Positions 25,188-33,837 of a DNA stretch of 39,292 bases are shown piece by piece. Source of the stretch: Fen-178 sp049516835 (GTDB lineage Bacteria > Acidobacteriota > Terriglobia > Bryobacterales > Bryobacteraceae); the NCBI GenBank assembly GCA_049516835.1, contig JBEKSR010000032.1, positions 1 to 39,292 on the forward strand, given 5' to 3'. The translations under genes were made by a program, and so were the position numbers. Under the pieces are notes generated by a model. It saw nothing but the letters and a program-made list of their open reading frames with translations. It was not told where the DNA came from and did no database searches. Positions within the stretch are counted from its first letter, which is position 1. Each line of letters opens with the position of its first letter.

Positions 25188-25433
25188 ATGAACGGTAATA
25201 AAGGTTCCGCGCTACTGTTTTTCTTGACCGGGCTGGGAGCGGGTATCGCCCTGACGGTCTTGCTTGCCCCACGCTCCGGCGCTGCGACGCGCCGCCTCAT
25301 TGGCCGCAAGGTCGAAGAGGGGGAGGACTGGATGAAGGACAACGCTGCCGCGGCGCAAGATTGCGTCAGGGGCCGCGTAGAGGAATTGCGCGATCGGGTC
25401 AAAGAGGTCGCTGAGGTGATTGGACGAAGCTGA
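25188..25433 (+). CDS. YtxH-like small membrane-anchored stress protein
   Basis: An 81-aa protein from the ATG at 25188 (GGAGA 9 nt upstream). An N-terminal hydrophobic segment with GSALLFFLTGLGAGIALTVL and LAPRSGAATR is the YtxH signature; the remainder is a charged amphipathic helix (EEGEDWMKDNAAAAQ, RGRVEELRDRVKEVAEV). YtxH proteins are general-stress proteins of unknown mechanism. It stands alone, with a candidate sigma-54 promoter. Confidence 0.85.
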   Translation: MNGNKGSALLFFLTGLGAGIALTVLLAPRSGAATRRLIGRKVEEGEDWMKDNAAAAQDCVRGRVEELRDRVKEVAEVIGRS

Positions 25434-25696
25434 GAGGCCCAGCTCAAGCCACAGAGTGAATCGCCCGAGACGGCCGCGGCCGGATCGGCGCGCGGGGCTT
25501 CCCGGAACTGGTAGGCCCGCACACCACGCGGCCCCGAGCATGCGCAGCCGCCAGTGCAAGGGCGTGTGAAAAGATATGTAATCCGATCGTTCAAGGACGC
25601 AGACTTGTTCTCCGGCGGCTGTTCAGCCGGTTCCGCAGACGAAGAGACACAACGTTTGGCGTGTTTGTGGGGCCCCTTCAAAAGGAGGAGGTGCGC

Positions 25697-26113
25697 GTGA
25701 AGAACAAGATCATGGTAGTGGCGGTTCTGCTGGTCGTCGTGTTTCTGGCAGGTTTTCTTCCTTCCTATGTGAAGGCGAATCATCTGGAGAATGAGATCCG
25801 CGAAGCTCGGCGGGAGCAGAGCCTGGCCCAGCTTCGGGATTTGGCCAGCCTGGCTTACTTTCAGGCGAGCCAGAAGGACTATGGGCTCGCGGCCGGCACC
25901 AGCACGCGTTTTTTCGACCGCATCCGGGAAGTAGTCAATCAGGCGCCGAACTCCAGCGTCAGAAAGCCACTGGAAGACCTTTTGAGCCTCCGGGATCCGA
26001 TCACAGCGGAGTTGGCGAAGGGCGACCCTGGAGTTCTGAGCGATCTACAGGCGTTATTTGTGAAGACTCGCCAGGCCACGGCCATTCCCTCCGGCGCACC
26101 GCAGCCCGAATAG
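25697..26113 (+). CDS. Membrane-anchored helical protein of unknown function
   Basis: I choose the GTG at 25697, because AAAGGAGGAGG lies at ideal spacing and the residues that follow (MKNKIMVVAVLLVVVFLAGF) form a signal anchor. The 138-aa protein has one N-terminal helix and an extracytoplasmic helical domain with NHLENEIREARREQSLAQLR, SLAYFQASQKDYGLAAGTST and ending SGAPQPE. It resembles no family I can name. The very strong ribosome site suggests high expression. It lies between two genes with sigma-54-like promoters but none is evident for it: a TTTGGCGTG element at 25656 lacks the -12 GC. Confidence 0.72.
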   Translation: MKNKIMVVAVLLVVVFLAGFLPSYVKANHLENEIREARREQSLAQLRDLASLAYFQASQKDYGLAAGTSTRFFDRIREVVNQAPNSSVRKPLEDLLSLRDPITAELAKGDPGVLSDLQALFVKTRQATAIPSGAPQPE

Positions 26114-26541
26114 GGCCAACGAACCGATTCCGGCATTGCGGCTTGAGGGCACTCGCCGGTCAACTCAGTCTCGCGGGTCTCTTCTGGTTGAAGCATGGCC
26201 CTACACTTGCTTCCGTATGGCCCGCGGGTGCGCTAGCGCCGGCGGGCCCGTAGCTTTGGCCCCGCTCCTCGTGGTCCGCGGCGTTGCAAATGCCGGCGTG
26301 GAGTTGGTAGAATTTGCTAAGAGCAGCCGTTATGGAGCAGTGTGAAAATGCTCGACAGCACGGTACCTTTCAGGTTCTCGACTGTCAAAATCTGCTTGAA
26401 TCGAGTACTGAAATCGCGCATAATCCATCGGAAGTGTCTCCAACGATAGCCTTGGCTAGCAACCCGGAAGCTCGAAACGGAGATTCTGGTTGAGTTTTTG
26501 CGGTTTTTCGCTGCGGAAACGCTGCGGGGAAGGGAGAAAAA
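26114..26541. other. Intergenic region upstream of the ice-binding-like gene
   Basis: About 430 bp with no convincing gene on either strand. Its right end carries the sigma-54-like element at 26486-26502 and the GGGAAGGGAG ribosome site of the next gene. I see no terminator after 26113. Confidence 0.5.
26486..26502 (+). promoter_or_regulatory. Candidate sigma-54 promoter for the PEP-CTERM gene
   Basis: CTGGTTGAGTTTTTGCG has TGG at -24, TTTGC at -12 and 10 nt between GG and GC; the GC is 41 nt before the ATG at 26542. Sigma-54 control of PEP-CTERM proteins is known in other Gram-negative bacteria (PrsK/PrsR systems), which supports the reading. Confidence 0.5.
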
Positions 26542-27375
26542 ATGCGACACAGATTGATTTGGTTGGTGGTGGCTGTAGCGGCTGTTATGCCTGCTTTTGG
26601 AGGCATCGTTTCCGTGGATCTGGGCAGTGCCAGTTCTTTCGCGCTCCTCGGCGGCACGATTTCGAATACCGGGACCTCTGTGGTCACGGGCAATGTTGGG
26701 GTCAAAGACGCATCGGGTACGATTACAGGCTTCAACCCGACGGGAACCACGGTCGGCGGTAGCGTTATTCCGCCGGGCAACACGCTCTCCAACAACGCGT
26801 ACATCGACTTCGTAAACGCGTTCAACACGGCCTTGCTCTTGGCATCCACGCAGTCGTACCCCGATCTCACGGTGGACCGTACGTTCATCGGCAACAATGT
26901 GTACACGTTTACGCTGGTCAACATCTCGACGACGACCGGCATCAATTTGACATTCGATGCCCAGAACAACCCCAATGAAGTTTTCGTTATCAGAACAGAC
27001 GGGGCCTTCACCGCGAACGGTGCTTTAACATTCACGCTGGAAAACCAAGCGCAGGCGGATAACATCTTCTGGATCATCGGGACCATCGGCACGATCAGCG
27101 TCGGAAGCTCCGGACCCATCACCTTTGACGGAAACATTCTAGCGGGACAGAGCTTCACCATGTCCGCCGCGTCGGGGGGCAGTGGAGTGCTTGCGGGCAC
27201 GATCAACGGCTGCGTGTTTGCAGAGACCGCTAACACCTTGGCCGGCACCACGGACGTTGGAGGCTGCGCTGCCACTACCGCCGGCGGCGTCCCCGAGCCG
27301 GGATCCTCAGAACTGGTGAGCCTCGGTTGTCTGCTGGGCATCTTGGCGTGGCGAAAATTCCGGGTCAGCCTCTAA
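26542..27375 (+). CDS. Ice-binding-like (DUF3494) protein with PEP-CTERM anchor
   Basis: A 277-aa secreted protein. The signal peptide (about 1-20, LIWLVVAVAAVMPAFGGI) is followed by a DUF3494 beta-solenoid: LGSASSFALLGGTISNTGTS, VVTGNVGV, PPGNTLSNNAYIDFVNAFNT, FVIRTDGAFTANGALTF, NIFWIIGTIGTISVGSSGP, GNILAGQSFTM. The C-terminus is a PEP-CTERM signal: VPEPGSSELVSLGCLLGILA followed by basic WRKFR, for processing by an exosortase and retention or release at the envelope. DUF3494 proteins include ice-binding adhesins, but many members in soil bacteria have no tested ice activity. The exosortase gene is not in the window. Confidence 0.88.
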   Translation: MRHRLIWLVVAVAAVMPAFGGIVSVDLGSASSFALLGGTISNTGTSVVTGNVGVKDASGTITGFNPTGTTVGGSVIPPGNTLSNNAYIDFVNAFNTALLLASTQSYPDLTVDRTFIGNNVYTFTLVNISTTTGINLTFDAQNNPNEVFVIRTDGAFTANGALTFTLENQAQADNIFWIIGTIGTISVGSSGPITFDGNILAGQSFTMSAASGGSGVLAGTINGCVFAETANTLAGTTDVGGCAATTAGGVPEPGSSELVSLGCLLGILAWRKFRVSL

Positions 27376-27616
27376 GAACGCTGGCTTCAGCTTCTGGCGT
27401 AAGCAAGACTCGCTTGGCCGCCCGGGTCTGAAAACGAGGGTGGGCGCCGCGCGAAGACGCCACTGGCCATGCGTGGTGACATGACCATGGATTGGGTGCT
27501 GGCAACCAGCGCAAGAGTCTCTCTGGCCTACTGAACCACGGCCCGCGGGGCCTTCCGGCTACAAATTGCTTGACTGCCAGTTTCCAGATTTAGAGTAGTA
27601 ACGATACGGTCGTACG

Positions 27617-27721
27617 GTGCGGCCCCGGGCAGTCATTCCGGTGGTTGGCATTGGGGCCTCCGCGGGCTGGCTGGAGATTTTTAAGCGTCTGCCAGGCGAT
27701 TTGCCATCGATGGCGGTGTAG
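27617..27721 (+). pseudogene. Remnant of a CheB-type methylesterase N-terminus
   Basis: A GTG-started frame of 34 codons reads RAVIPVVGIGASAGWLEIF then KRLPGDLPSMAV and a TAG stop. VVGIGASAGG-LEAF is the active-site opening of CheB domains, also seen at residues 29-43 of the fusion protein in this window. Only about 30 of the roughly 190 CheB residues survive, so this is a dead fragment. Its end abuts the ice-binding-like remnant within about 10 bp. Confidence 0.7.
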
Positions 27722-27729
27722 GTAAGGGC

Positions 27730-28053
27730 GTGTTTTGGCAGGCCGGCAGCTCCGCGACGCTCGATACCGGTACTACTTCCGCAGGAAACATTCTCGCGTT
27801 TACAAGCATCACCACGAATACCGGCGCCACAATCGTGTGGGGCAGGGCCCTGGCGCGAACTGGGGCAGTGACGATGGATACCAACACCATTACCGATGCC
27901 TGCGGCCTCGACTTCAACAGCCGCCTCGGCGACTTCGGCAGCGCCGGCTTCGCCGGCAACAGCGTTCTCGAGCCCGGGACCGTTCCGCTGCTTTGCTTGG
28001 GCCTCCTCGCCCTAACCTTATACGGGTGGCAGTCGCGGAAGCGGATGGCGTAA
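27730..28053 (+). pseudogene. 3' remnant of a second DUF3494 ice-binding-like PEP-CTERM gene
   Basis: The frame encodes VFWQAGSSATLDTGTTSAGN, ILAFTSITTNTGATIVWGRA, LARTGAVTMDTNTIT and then a PEP-CTERM-like end (EPGTVPLLCLGLLALTLYGW plus QSRKRMA). This is the last solenoid turns and sorting signal of a DUF3494 protein; the signal peptide and first two thirds are absent. The frame opens with GTG directly after the CheB remnant, so a deletion has apparently joined two unrelated genes. It might still be translated but would not be exported. Confidence 0.78.
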
Positions 28054-28445
28054 GGTCGCCATTGGGGGGCCGGAATCGTAGCCGCCTTGGCCGGCAGGGC
28101 GACGCGGCGAGCCGCCCTACAGTCGGACAAGCCTGCATCCAACTCACCCTACTGAGGTGGTTCGCAGAATACAGTGACGGCGGCGGGTTGCCAACCGCCG
28201 CGCAGGATGCCATTCTGCCCCGCATCGGCAAGCAAAACCTGCACTTTCCGTGGCAGAAACTGCATTTGCTGTGGCCGCCTCGCTCTTCTGCCAACTCCCG
28301 TGGCTTAGCGCAGTTACCGAAGTTTCCCACAACCCCTTAGCCTGCAACCTCGCGGCTTTGCGCCCCGCCGGACGGCCGAAGATGGTGCTAACCGTGCCTT
28401 AGCAGAGAAGTCGCGACCTATACCTGCGACAGAAGAGGAAAAAAC
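28054..28445. other. Intergenic region after the remnant pair
   Basis: About 390 bp without a convincing gene. A near-perfect GC hairpin lies around 28182-28203 (GCGGCGGGTTG/CAACCGCCGC). No clear promoter for the SYLF gene is visible; a GG-N10-GC element at 28384-28397 lies 49 nt from the start and has only GTGC at -12. Confidence 0.45.
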
Positions 28446-29120
28446 ATGAAACGAATGATCGTGGCCGGTTTGGCCTTCACCACATCGTTGCTAGCGATCG
28501 ACACGGAGCCTGCCAAACGGTTGGGCGAGGCTGCGTCGGTCTTTTCGCAAATAATGGCAACACCCGACAAGGGGATTCCGCAGGATCTGCTCGATAAGGC
28601 GTACTGCATCGTCATTGTGCCAAGTCTCAAGACGGCGGCCTTCATAGTTGGCGGCAAGTACGGGAAGGGGTATCTGTCCTGCCGTGACAAGAGCGGCGAA
28701 GGCTGGTCGGCGCCCGCCACGGTTCGTATCGAGGGCGGCAGCGTTGGCTTTCAGATCGGTGGCTCGGAGACGGACTTGATCATGCTAGTGATGAATCAAG
28801 GGGGAGAGGACAAGCTGCTTTCCAGTAAGTTCACTTTGGGCGCCGAAGGATCGGTAGCGGCTGGCCCCGTGGGACGCACGGCGACGGCTCAAACAGACGC
28901 TCAAATGCACGCGGAGATTCTTTCGTGGTCGCGGTCCCAGGGCCTGTTTGCCGGTCTTGCTCTGGAAGGAGCCACCCTGCGGGAGGATCTGGACGACAAC
29001 GCCACACTGTACGGCACGAAACTCGAGAACCGGGACATTGTCACCAACGGCAGGCCTGCACCCGAATCGGGCGCGACTTTGATCGGTCTCCTGAACAAGC
29101 AATCGGCGCGAAGGCGCTAG
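28446..29120 (+). CDS. SYLF-domain (Ysc84/DUF500) lipid-binding exported protein
   Basis: A 224-aa protein with a short signal peptide (MKRMIVAGLAFTTSLLAI). The SYLF domain covers about 35-190: RLGEAASVFSQIMATPDKGI, AYCIVIVPSLKTAAFIVGGK YGKG-type core, WSAPATVRIEGGSVGFQIGG and TDLIMLVMNQGGEDKLL, then LGAEGSVAAGPVGR. SYLF domains bind phosphoinositides in eukaryotes; bacterial exported versions are poorly known but probably lipid-associated. Start ATG 28446 follows AGAGG. The OmpA-family gene begins 30 bp downstream, so the two likely form an envelope operon. Confidence 0.88.
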   Translation: MKRMIVAGLAFTTSLLAIDTEPAKRLGEAASVFSQIMATPDKGIPQDLLDKAYCIVIVPSLKTAAFIVGGKYGKGYLSCRDKSGEGWSAPATVRIEGGSVGFQIGGSETDLIMLVMNQGGEDKLLSSKFTLGAEGSVAAGPVGRTATAQTDAQMHAEILSWSRSQGLFAGLALEGATLREDLDDNATLYGTKLENRDIVTNGRPAPESGATLIGLLNKQSARRR

Positions 29121-29150
29121 GCGAGTAGGTAAACAACAGAAAAGGACAAA

Positions 29151-31007
29151 ATGAGGATCATCAGTACGTTCCTTACGGTTTGTGCGTTCGCGGCGGCCCA
29201 GTCGCCGCAAGCTCCCAACCCGGTTCAGCAGTCAACCGAAAATGCGGCCCGGATGGCCGCCGGCGCGATGCCCATCTATCGCATCACCGTGGTCGAGCGG
29301 ACCACAAAAGCGGTCAACTACAATCACCGCGGCGGGGCCACCAAGATTGACTTTCGCGGCACCCCCCTGCTGCCGAAGGCCCACGGTGAGGCAAAAGTAG
29401 AGAGCAAGCAAGGCTATATCGAAATCGAAGTCGAGTTCCGCGATCTTCAGCCGGCCACCGCCTACGGGCCGGAATACCTGACCTATGTGATGTGGGCCAT
29501 TACCCCGGAAGGCCGCACGACCAATCTGGGCGAGGTCTTGTTGAACGGAACCAACAGCAAGCTGGACGTCACTACTGAGTTACAGTCGTTTGGCTTGATT
29601 GTGACCGCGGAACCATACTTTGCGGTGACCCGGCCCAGCGACGTTGTCGTGATGGAGAACGTCGTCCGGCAGGATACCCGTGGAGCCGTTGAAGGAGTGG
29701 ACGCCAAGTACGAGCTCTTACAGCGGGGCCAGTACACCTTGAACGTGAACCCGGCCGAGATCAAACCTGTGCGACTATCGCCGAGGATCCCGCTCGAGCT
29801 CTACGAAGCTCGTAATGCCGTCCAGATTGCGCGCTGGACCGGAGCTGAGAGGTACGCCCCCGATACCTTCCAAAAGGCCGTCCAGGGCCTGGAGAATGGC
29901 GAGGGCTATCTAACGCGTAAAGCGGGGAGGAAGCCCATCGCCACGGTGGCGCGCGAGGCCGTCCAAATGGCCGAGGATGCCCGCATCATCACCGTAAAGA
30001 GGATCGACGAGGAGCGGCTGGCTAACGAGCGCCAGGCTGGGGCGGAGCGTGAGGCTCTAGCCGAAAGTCAACGCGCCGAGGCACAAGCCAACACCGCGCG
30101 TGTTACACGGGACGCGGACGCGGCGCGGCTTGCCGCGCAGTCTGAAGCCGGCCGCGTGCAGCGAGAAAACGCCGCCAAGATGGAGGCCGCTCAGAATGAA
30201 GCGGATCGCGCGAAGCGCGACAACCAAACACGGATGGCCGCCGCCCAGAACGAGGCGGACCGGCTGAAGAACGAGAACGACGCCAGGATGGCGGCTGCCC
30301 AGAACGAGGCGGACCGGCTGAAGAACGAAAACGACGTCAGGATGGCGGCTGCCCAGAACGAAGCGGACCGGCTGAAGAACCAGAACGACGCCAGGATGGC
30401 GGCTGCTCAGACCGAAGCGGACCGGCGGCAACGGGACAGCGTTGCGCAGATGGCTGCGGCGCAGAACGAAGCCGATCGTCTGAAACGCGAGAATGACGCG
30501 CAGCGGGCTGGCGCCCAGGCGGAACTGGATCGCGCGGCCAGGGAGAAGGCGCAAGCGGAGGCGGAGAAGGCGGACTTGCGATCTCAGTTGCTGACCCAAT
30601 TCAACGCCATTCTACAGACCCGCGATACAGCGCGTGGTTTGATTGTAAACATGTCGGATGTCCTTTTCGACACGGCCAAGTTTTCCTTGCGGCCTCTGGC
30701 GCGCGAGAAGCTGGCCAAGGTGGCCGGCATCGTCTCGGGGCATCCGGGTCTAAGGCTGGATGTGGAAGGTTACACGGACAGCGTCGGCGGGGACGAGTAC
30801 AATCAGCGGCTTTCCGAGCAACGCGGCGCGTCTGTGCGCGATTACCTGATACAGCAGGGAATGCCGGTGGGTTCGGTCACGGCGAGGGGCTTCGGCAAAG
30901 CTCAGCCCGTGGCTTCCAATGACACCGCGCAGGGCCGGCAGCAGAATCGGCGGGTGGAACTAGTGATCGCCGGCGAAATAATTGGCACGCCGATCGCAGC
31001 CAAGTAA
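29151..31007 (+). CDS. OmpA-family protein with long repetitive coiled coil
   Basis: A 618-aa exported protein from the ATG at 29151 (AAAGGA 6 nt upstream), with a short signal (MRIISTFLTVCAFAAAQ). Residues about 35-215 form a beta-rich N-terminal domain. About 270-480 is a charged coiled coil with six 18-residue repeats of the MAAAQNEADRLKNENDAR type. The C-terminus (about 500-615) is an OmpA-like peptidoglycan-binding domain: SDVLFDTAKFSLRP, LDVEGYTDSVGGDEYNQRLS and QQNRRVELVI, with the Asp and Arg that bind diaminopimelate. It probably bridges the cell wall and another envelope layer. The upstream SYLF gene is the likely operon partner. Confidence 0.9.
   Translation: MRIISTFLTVCAFAAAQSPQAPNPVQQSTENAARMAAGAMPIYRITVVERTTKAVNYNHRGGATKIDFRGTPLLPKAHGEAKVESKQGYIEIEVEFRDLQPATAYGPEYLTYVMWAITPEGRTTNLGEVLLNGTNSKLDVTTELQSFGLIVTAEPYFAVTRPSDVVVMENVVRQDTRGAVEGVDAKYELLQRGQYTLNVNPAEIKPVRLSPRIPLELYEARNAVQIARWTGAERYAPDTFQKAVQGLENGEGYLTRKAGRKPIATVAREAVQMAEDARIITVKRIDEERLANERQAGAEREALAESQRAEAQANTARVTRDADAARLAAQSEAGRVQRENAAKMEAAQNEADRAKRDNQTRMAAAQNEADRLKNENDARMAAAQNEADRLKNENDVRMAAAQNEADRLKNQNDARMAAAQTEADRRQRDSVAQMAAAQNEADRLKRENDAQRAGAQAELDRAAREKAQAEAEKADLRSQLLTQFNAILQTRDTARGLIVNMSDVLFDTAKFSLRPLAREKLAKVAGIVSGHPGLRLDVEGYTDSVGGDEYNQRLSEQRGASVRDYLIQQGMPVGSVTARGFGKAQPVASNDTAQGRQQNRRVELVIAGEIIGTPIAAK
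30180..30503 (+). repeat. Six 54-bp tandem repeats in the OmpA-family gene
   Basis: In-frame ATG codons at 30180, 30234, 30288, 30342, 30396 and 30450 each begin an 18-codon unit. Units beginning at 30234, 30288 and 30342 are almost identical in DNA; the outer ones are diverged. Unit-number change by recombination would alter coiled-coil length without breaking the frame. Confidence 0.9.
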
Positions 31008-31114
31008 CGGTCAGCGGCGCTCGATTCGGGGGCTGACTCATTGCTGGCAGCCCCCCTTGGAACTTGCATGCGACGGACCGGGCACAGCGCATCGAGCGTC
31101 CATAAAAAAGGCTC

Positions 31115-32233
31115 ATGACCCGACACAATATCCCGTTAGGCAGGATTCTGGGAATCCCCATTGGTTTGGATTATTCCTGGTTCCTGATCTTTGCGCTGCT
31201 CACCTGGACGCTGGCAGGCAGTTACTATCCCGCCGAGTTTAAGACTTGGCCGCCGCTGCTGTATTGGTTCATGGGCGCCGCCACTGCGATCATGCTCTTT
31301 GCGAGTGTGCTGCTCCACGAACTGGGACATTCGGTGGTCGCTTTGCGATTTAAGGTGCCGGTGCGCAGCATCACGTTGTTCATCTTTGGCGGCGTGGCTC
31401 AGATTGGCGCGGAACCGCCCAGCGCTAGAGCGGAGTTTCTCATCGCCGTCGCCGGACCAATCGTGAGTCTGGCGCTGGCGGTGTTGTTCTCCGTGGCGCA
31501 GCCGGCAGTTGCCGGCATCCAGCCTCTCTGGGGTCTGGCGAAATACCTGGCCTACATCAACTTCGCGTTGGTGCTTTTCAATCTGATTCCCGGCTTCCCG
31601 CTGGATGGCGGCCGCGTGTTCCGTGCCCTCGTTTGGGCCGCCACGAAAAATATGCGCCGCGCCACGCTAATCGCGGCCAACGCAGGCCGTTTCTTTGGTT
31701 TCCTGTTTATCTTCGTCGGTGTCTGGAAAATGTTCAACGGCGACTTCAGCGGCGGGTTGTGGATTGCTTTCATCGGTTGGTTCCTCGACAATGCCGCCTC
31801 ACAGCAGGTGCATCAAGTGATGTTCCAGGGCCTGTTGGCCGGCCACACAGTTTCGCAAGCCATGAGCAGTCACTGCGTCACCGTCCCTGCGGACCTGACG
31901 CTCGAACAGTTGGTGGACGAACACATCCTCGGCGGCGGGCAGCGCTGCTTTTTGGTCACTCGCGCCGCCGACACCGTTGGCATGATCACTCTGCACCGGA
32001 TCAAGGAAGTGCCGCGGCATGAGTGGGCGACAACAACCGCGGCGCAAGTCATGCTTCCCCTGGAACAGTTGAAACGCACCGCCCCGGACACCCAGTTGTG
32101 GACCGCTCTCCAACAGATGGACCGCGATGGAGTCAATCAGTTGCCCGTCACACGCGATGGCCACGTCCTTGGCATGTTGAGCCGGGAAGGTGTCATTACT
32201 TTCCTGCGCACGCTGCGGGAGCTAGGGGCCTGA
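31115..32233 (+). CDS. M50 (site-2) metalloprotease with CBS domain pair
   Basis: A 372-aa inner-membrane protein. Zinc ligands are visible: His68 and His72 in LLHELGHS with catalytic Glu69, and Asp164 in NLIPGFPLDGGR. About six hydrophobic segments occupy residues 15-225. Residues about 240-370 hold two CBS motifs (AMSSHCVTVPADLTLEQLVD and TQLWTALQQMDRDGVNQLPV), which bind adenosyl ligands and would regulate cleavage. This layout is the SpoIVFB-like group III site-2 proteases that cut membrane-bound regulators within the bilayer. The substrate is not in evidence. Start ATG 31115 follows AAAAAAGG. Confidence 0.92.
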   Translation: MTRHNIPLGRILGIPIGLDYSWFLIFALLTWTLAGSYYPAEFKTWPPLLYWFMGAATAIMLFASVLLHELGHSVVALRFKVPVRSITLFIFGGVAQIGAEPPSARAEFLIAVAGPIVSLALAVLFSVAQPAVAGIQPLWGLAKYLAYINFALVLFNLIPGFPLDGGRVFRALVWAATKNMRRATLIAANAGRFFGFLFIFVGVWKMFNGDFSGGLWIAFIGWFLDNAASQQVHQVMFQGLLAGHTVSQAMSSHCVTVPADLTLEQLVDEHILGGGQRCFLVTRAADTVGMITLHRIKEVPRHEWATTTAAQVMLPLEQLKRTAPDTQLWTALQQMDRDGVNQLPVTRDGHVLGMLSREGVITFLRTLRELGA

Positions 32234-32541
32234 TTGGTCCTGGCAAGCAACGGCGGCTCGTGTAGACTTTGCCTTTGCAGATGCACATTTAGCTGAGCGA
32301 AGAGGCCGGATGGGGCGACTCGCGGCAGAGTTGCCCATTAACCTCTCGAATTCAAACGGTGACAAACGTGCCTTAGATAAGTTGCACGGGGAAACCGGCA
32401 TGGCATTGTTCGCCGCGTACTGCGCCGCGCTGAATTCTGCGCGGCGTACGCCTGCGTAGTATCGTCTCTTCGACGGACCGGCCGCGTAATGGATGGCGTC
32501 GGTTAGTCTCGAAATCAAACGAAAAGGAAGTAGGATCATGG
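32234..32541. other. Intergenic region before the remnant cluster
   Basis: About 300 bp. It contains a CGCCGCGC/GCGCGGCG hairpin with an 8-nt loop near 32427-32450 and, at 32521-32538, a GAAAAGGAAGTAGG ribosome-like site just before the CotH-like remnant. I see no intact gene. Confidence 0.45.
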
Positions 32542-32740
32542 CAGGTAATCAATCTCACCATGGCCGCCAACGATTGGGCCGCACTGCAGCAGAACTACCT
32601 GTTGAATACCTACTATCATGCGACCTTTACTTGGAATCACTCGCGTCCAAATTAGCTGTTTGACCCCATTTCCCGCATTGAGAACGTTGGGCATAACCCG
32701 ACTCTGAGCCTGAAGGCGCGTCTGCGCATCGACCCAGGCC
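32542..32740 (+). pseudogene. Remnant of a CotH-type kinase-like gene
   Basis: One frame encodes QVINLTMAANDWAALQQNYL, LNTYYHATFTWNHSRPN, a TAG stop, and then in the same frame LFDPISRIENVGHNPTLSLK and ARLRID. The first part resembles the N-terminal beta-hairpin region of CotH-like proteins (LTMSxxDWxxLxxNYLxxTYYxAxFTW). Interrupted by an in-frame stop and lacking the remainder (CotH proteins are several hundred residues), it is a decayed fragment. The family call is from memory of the motif and only moderately sure. Confidence 0.5.
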
Positions 32741-32853
32741 GAAGTAAGTGCCTCCCGCGATCTTGTCAGGCTGCTGTCCGAATTACCTGATCACATCCCC
32801 CCTGGAATCAATGTTGTTTCCTTTGGCCGGTTTTTCTGCTGTCCAACTGCCGC

Positions 32854-33378
32854 CTACCACGTGATTTCAAGCTGTTGCGCATCGTCGTGCACCCCGGCCA
32901 GAGCCGGCGGGGCCTGAAATGGGTCGTCCAACCACACCCACAGATCTCGATAGAAGAACAGTTGTTGCCGCAGCAAAGCGGCCAGATTCAACAACGACCA
33001 GGAGAACGTCGATTTCAACTGCAGGTACTTCCACAGCAGTATGGCGATCAGCTCCGTCCACACCTGGGTCCGGGCCGCGTTGGCGTTGGTCCCCACGAAC
33101 GTCTTGATTTTCAACGTCTGCTTCAACGCCTTGAAGAACAATTCCACTTGCCAGCGCTCCTTGTAGATGGCCGCAATGGTCGTCGCGCCGAAGGCCAGCA
33201 GGTTCGAGAGGAACGCGATGGTCTCCTGTTTCTCCGCGTCCCAAATCTCTACCCGCCGGTACAGCACGGGATCTTCGCCCTCCCGCCCCAATCGGGGAAA
33301 GCAGATGATCTGGTCGCGCACCATGTTACTGTTTTGCGGAACCTGCAATTCTTCCTGCACCTCGTACACGGCCCTCAA
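32854..33378 (-). pseudogene. IS4-family transposase, C-terminal fragment
   Basis: About 174 codons are open, beginning without a proper start and with the N-terminal half missing. The YREK signature of IS4 transposases is clear in IYKERWQVELFFKALKQTLK, which carries the last catalytic Glu, and the end runs through TELIAILLWKYLQLKSTFSW. The first two DDE aspartates should lie in the lost part. The frame begins almost exactly where the integrase remnant ends, so the two are fused. No terminal inverted repeats were identified at either side. Confidence 0.82.
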
Positions 33379-33568
33379 GGGCGACCCGCCACGCGCTTAC
33401 GGTCGCTCTCGTGAAGCCGGGCCGCGGCTCCTGGCCGTACCACGCGATGAACTCGTCCAGTCCCAGATTGTAAACGCGCTTGGTAATCGGCGAGGAGACG
33501 CTGTCCAGCACCAGGGCCTTGAGCTTCTGTCATTGGTCCGTTTGCGGAACTACAATCAAATCATTCAT
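33372..33568 (-). pseudogene. Tyrosine recombinase (integrase) N-terminal remnant with in-frame stop
   Basis: From the ATG at 33568 (GAGGACC upstream) the frame reads MNDLIVVPQTDQ, TGA, QKLKALVLDSVSSPITKRVY, NLGLDEFIAWYGQEPRPGFT, RATVSAWRVALEGR. This is the SAM-like core-binding domain of a site-specific integrase. Codon 13 is a TGA stop, and homology ends near 33372 where transposase sequence begins. The catalytic Arg/His/Tyr domain is missing. Confidence 0.75.
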
Positions 33569-33837
33569 TTAGGTCCTCTTAATGGGCATTATCGCTAGCC
33601 ATGAGGACATTACCTCGGGGTGGCGGGGGGGAAGGAGTAGTGCCGGGAAGGCGAATCAGGGACTAATCGGCCGCGCGCGGGCGGCGGCGACGAATCGCTT
33701 TTTAGAGCATAAACCGTACGCGCTCACCTACAAACGGCGCGCTGTTCCGAGTTTCGGGAAACGGAGGTTTACAGCAAGAATCGATAGGCACGCCGAAACA
33801 GCTACCGATACTGATACCGTAGTCGGAAGAGGATGCC

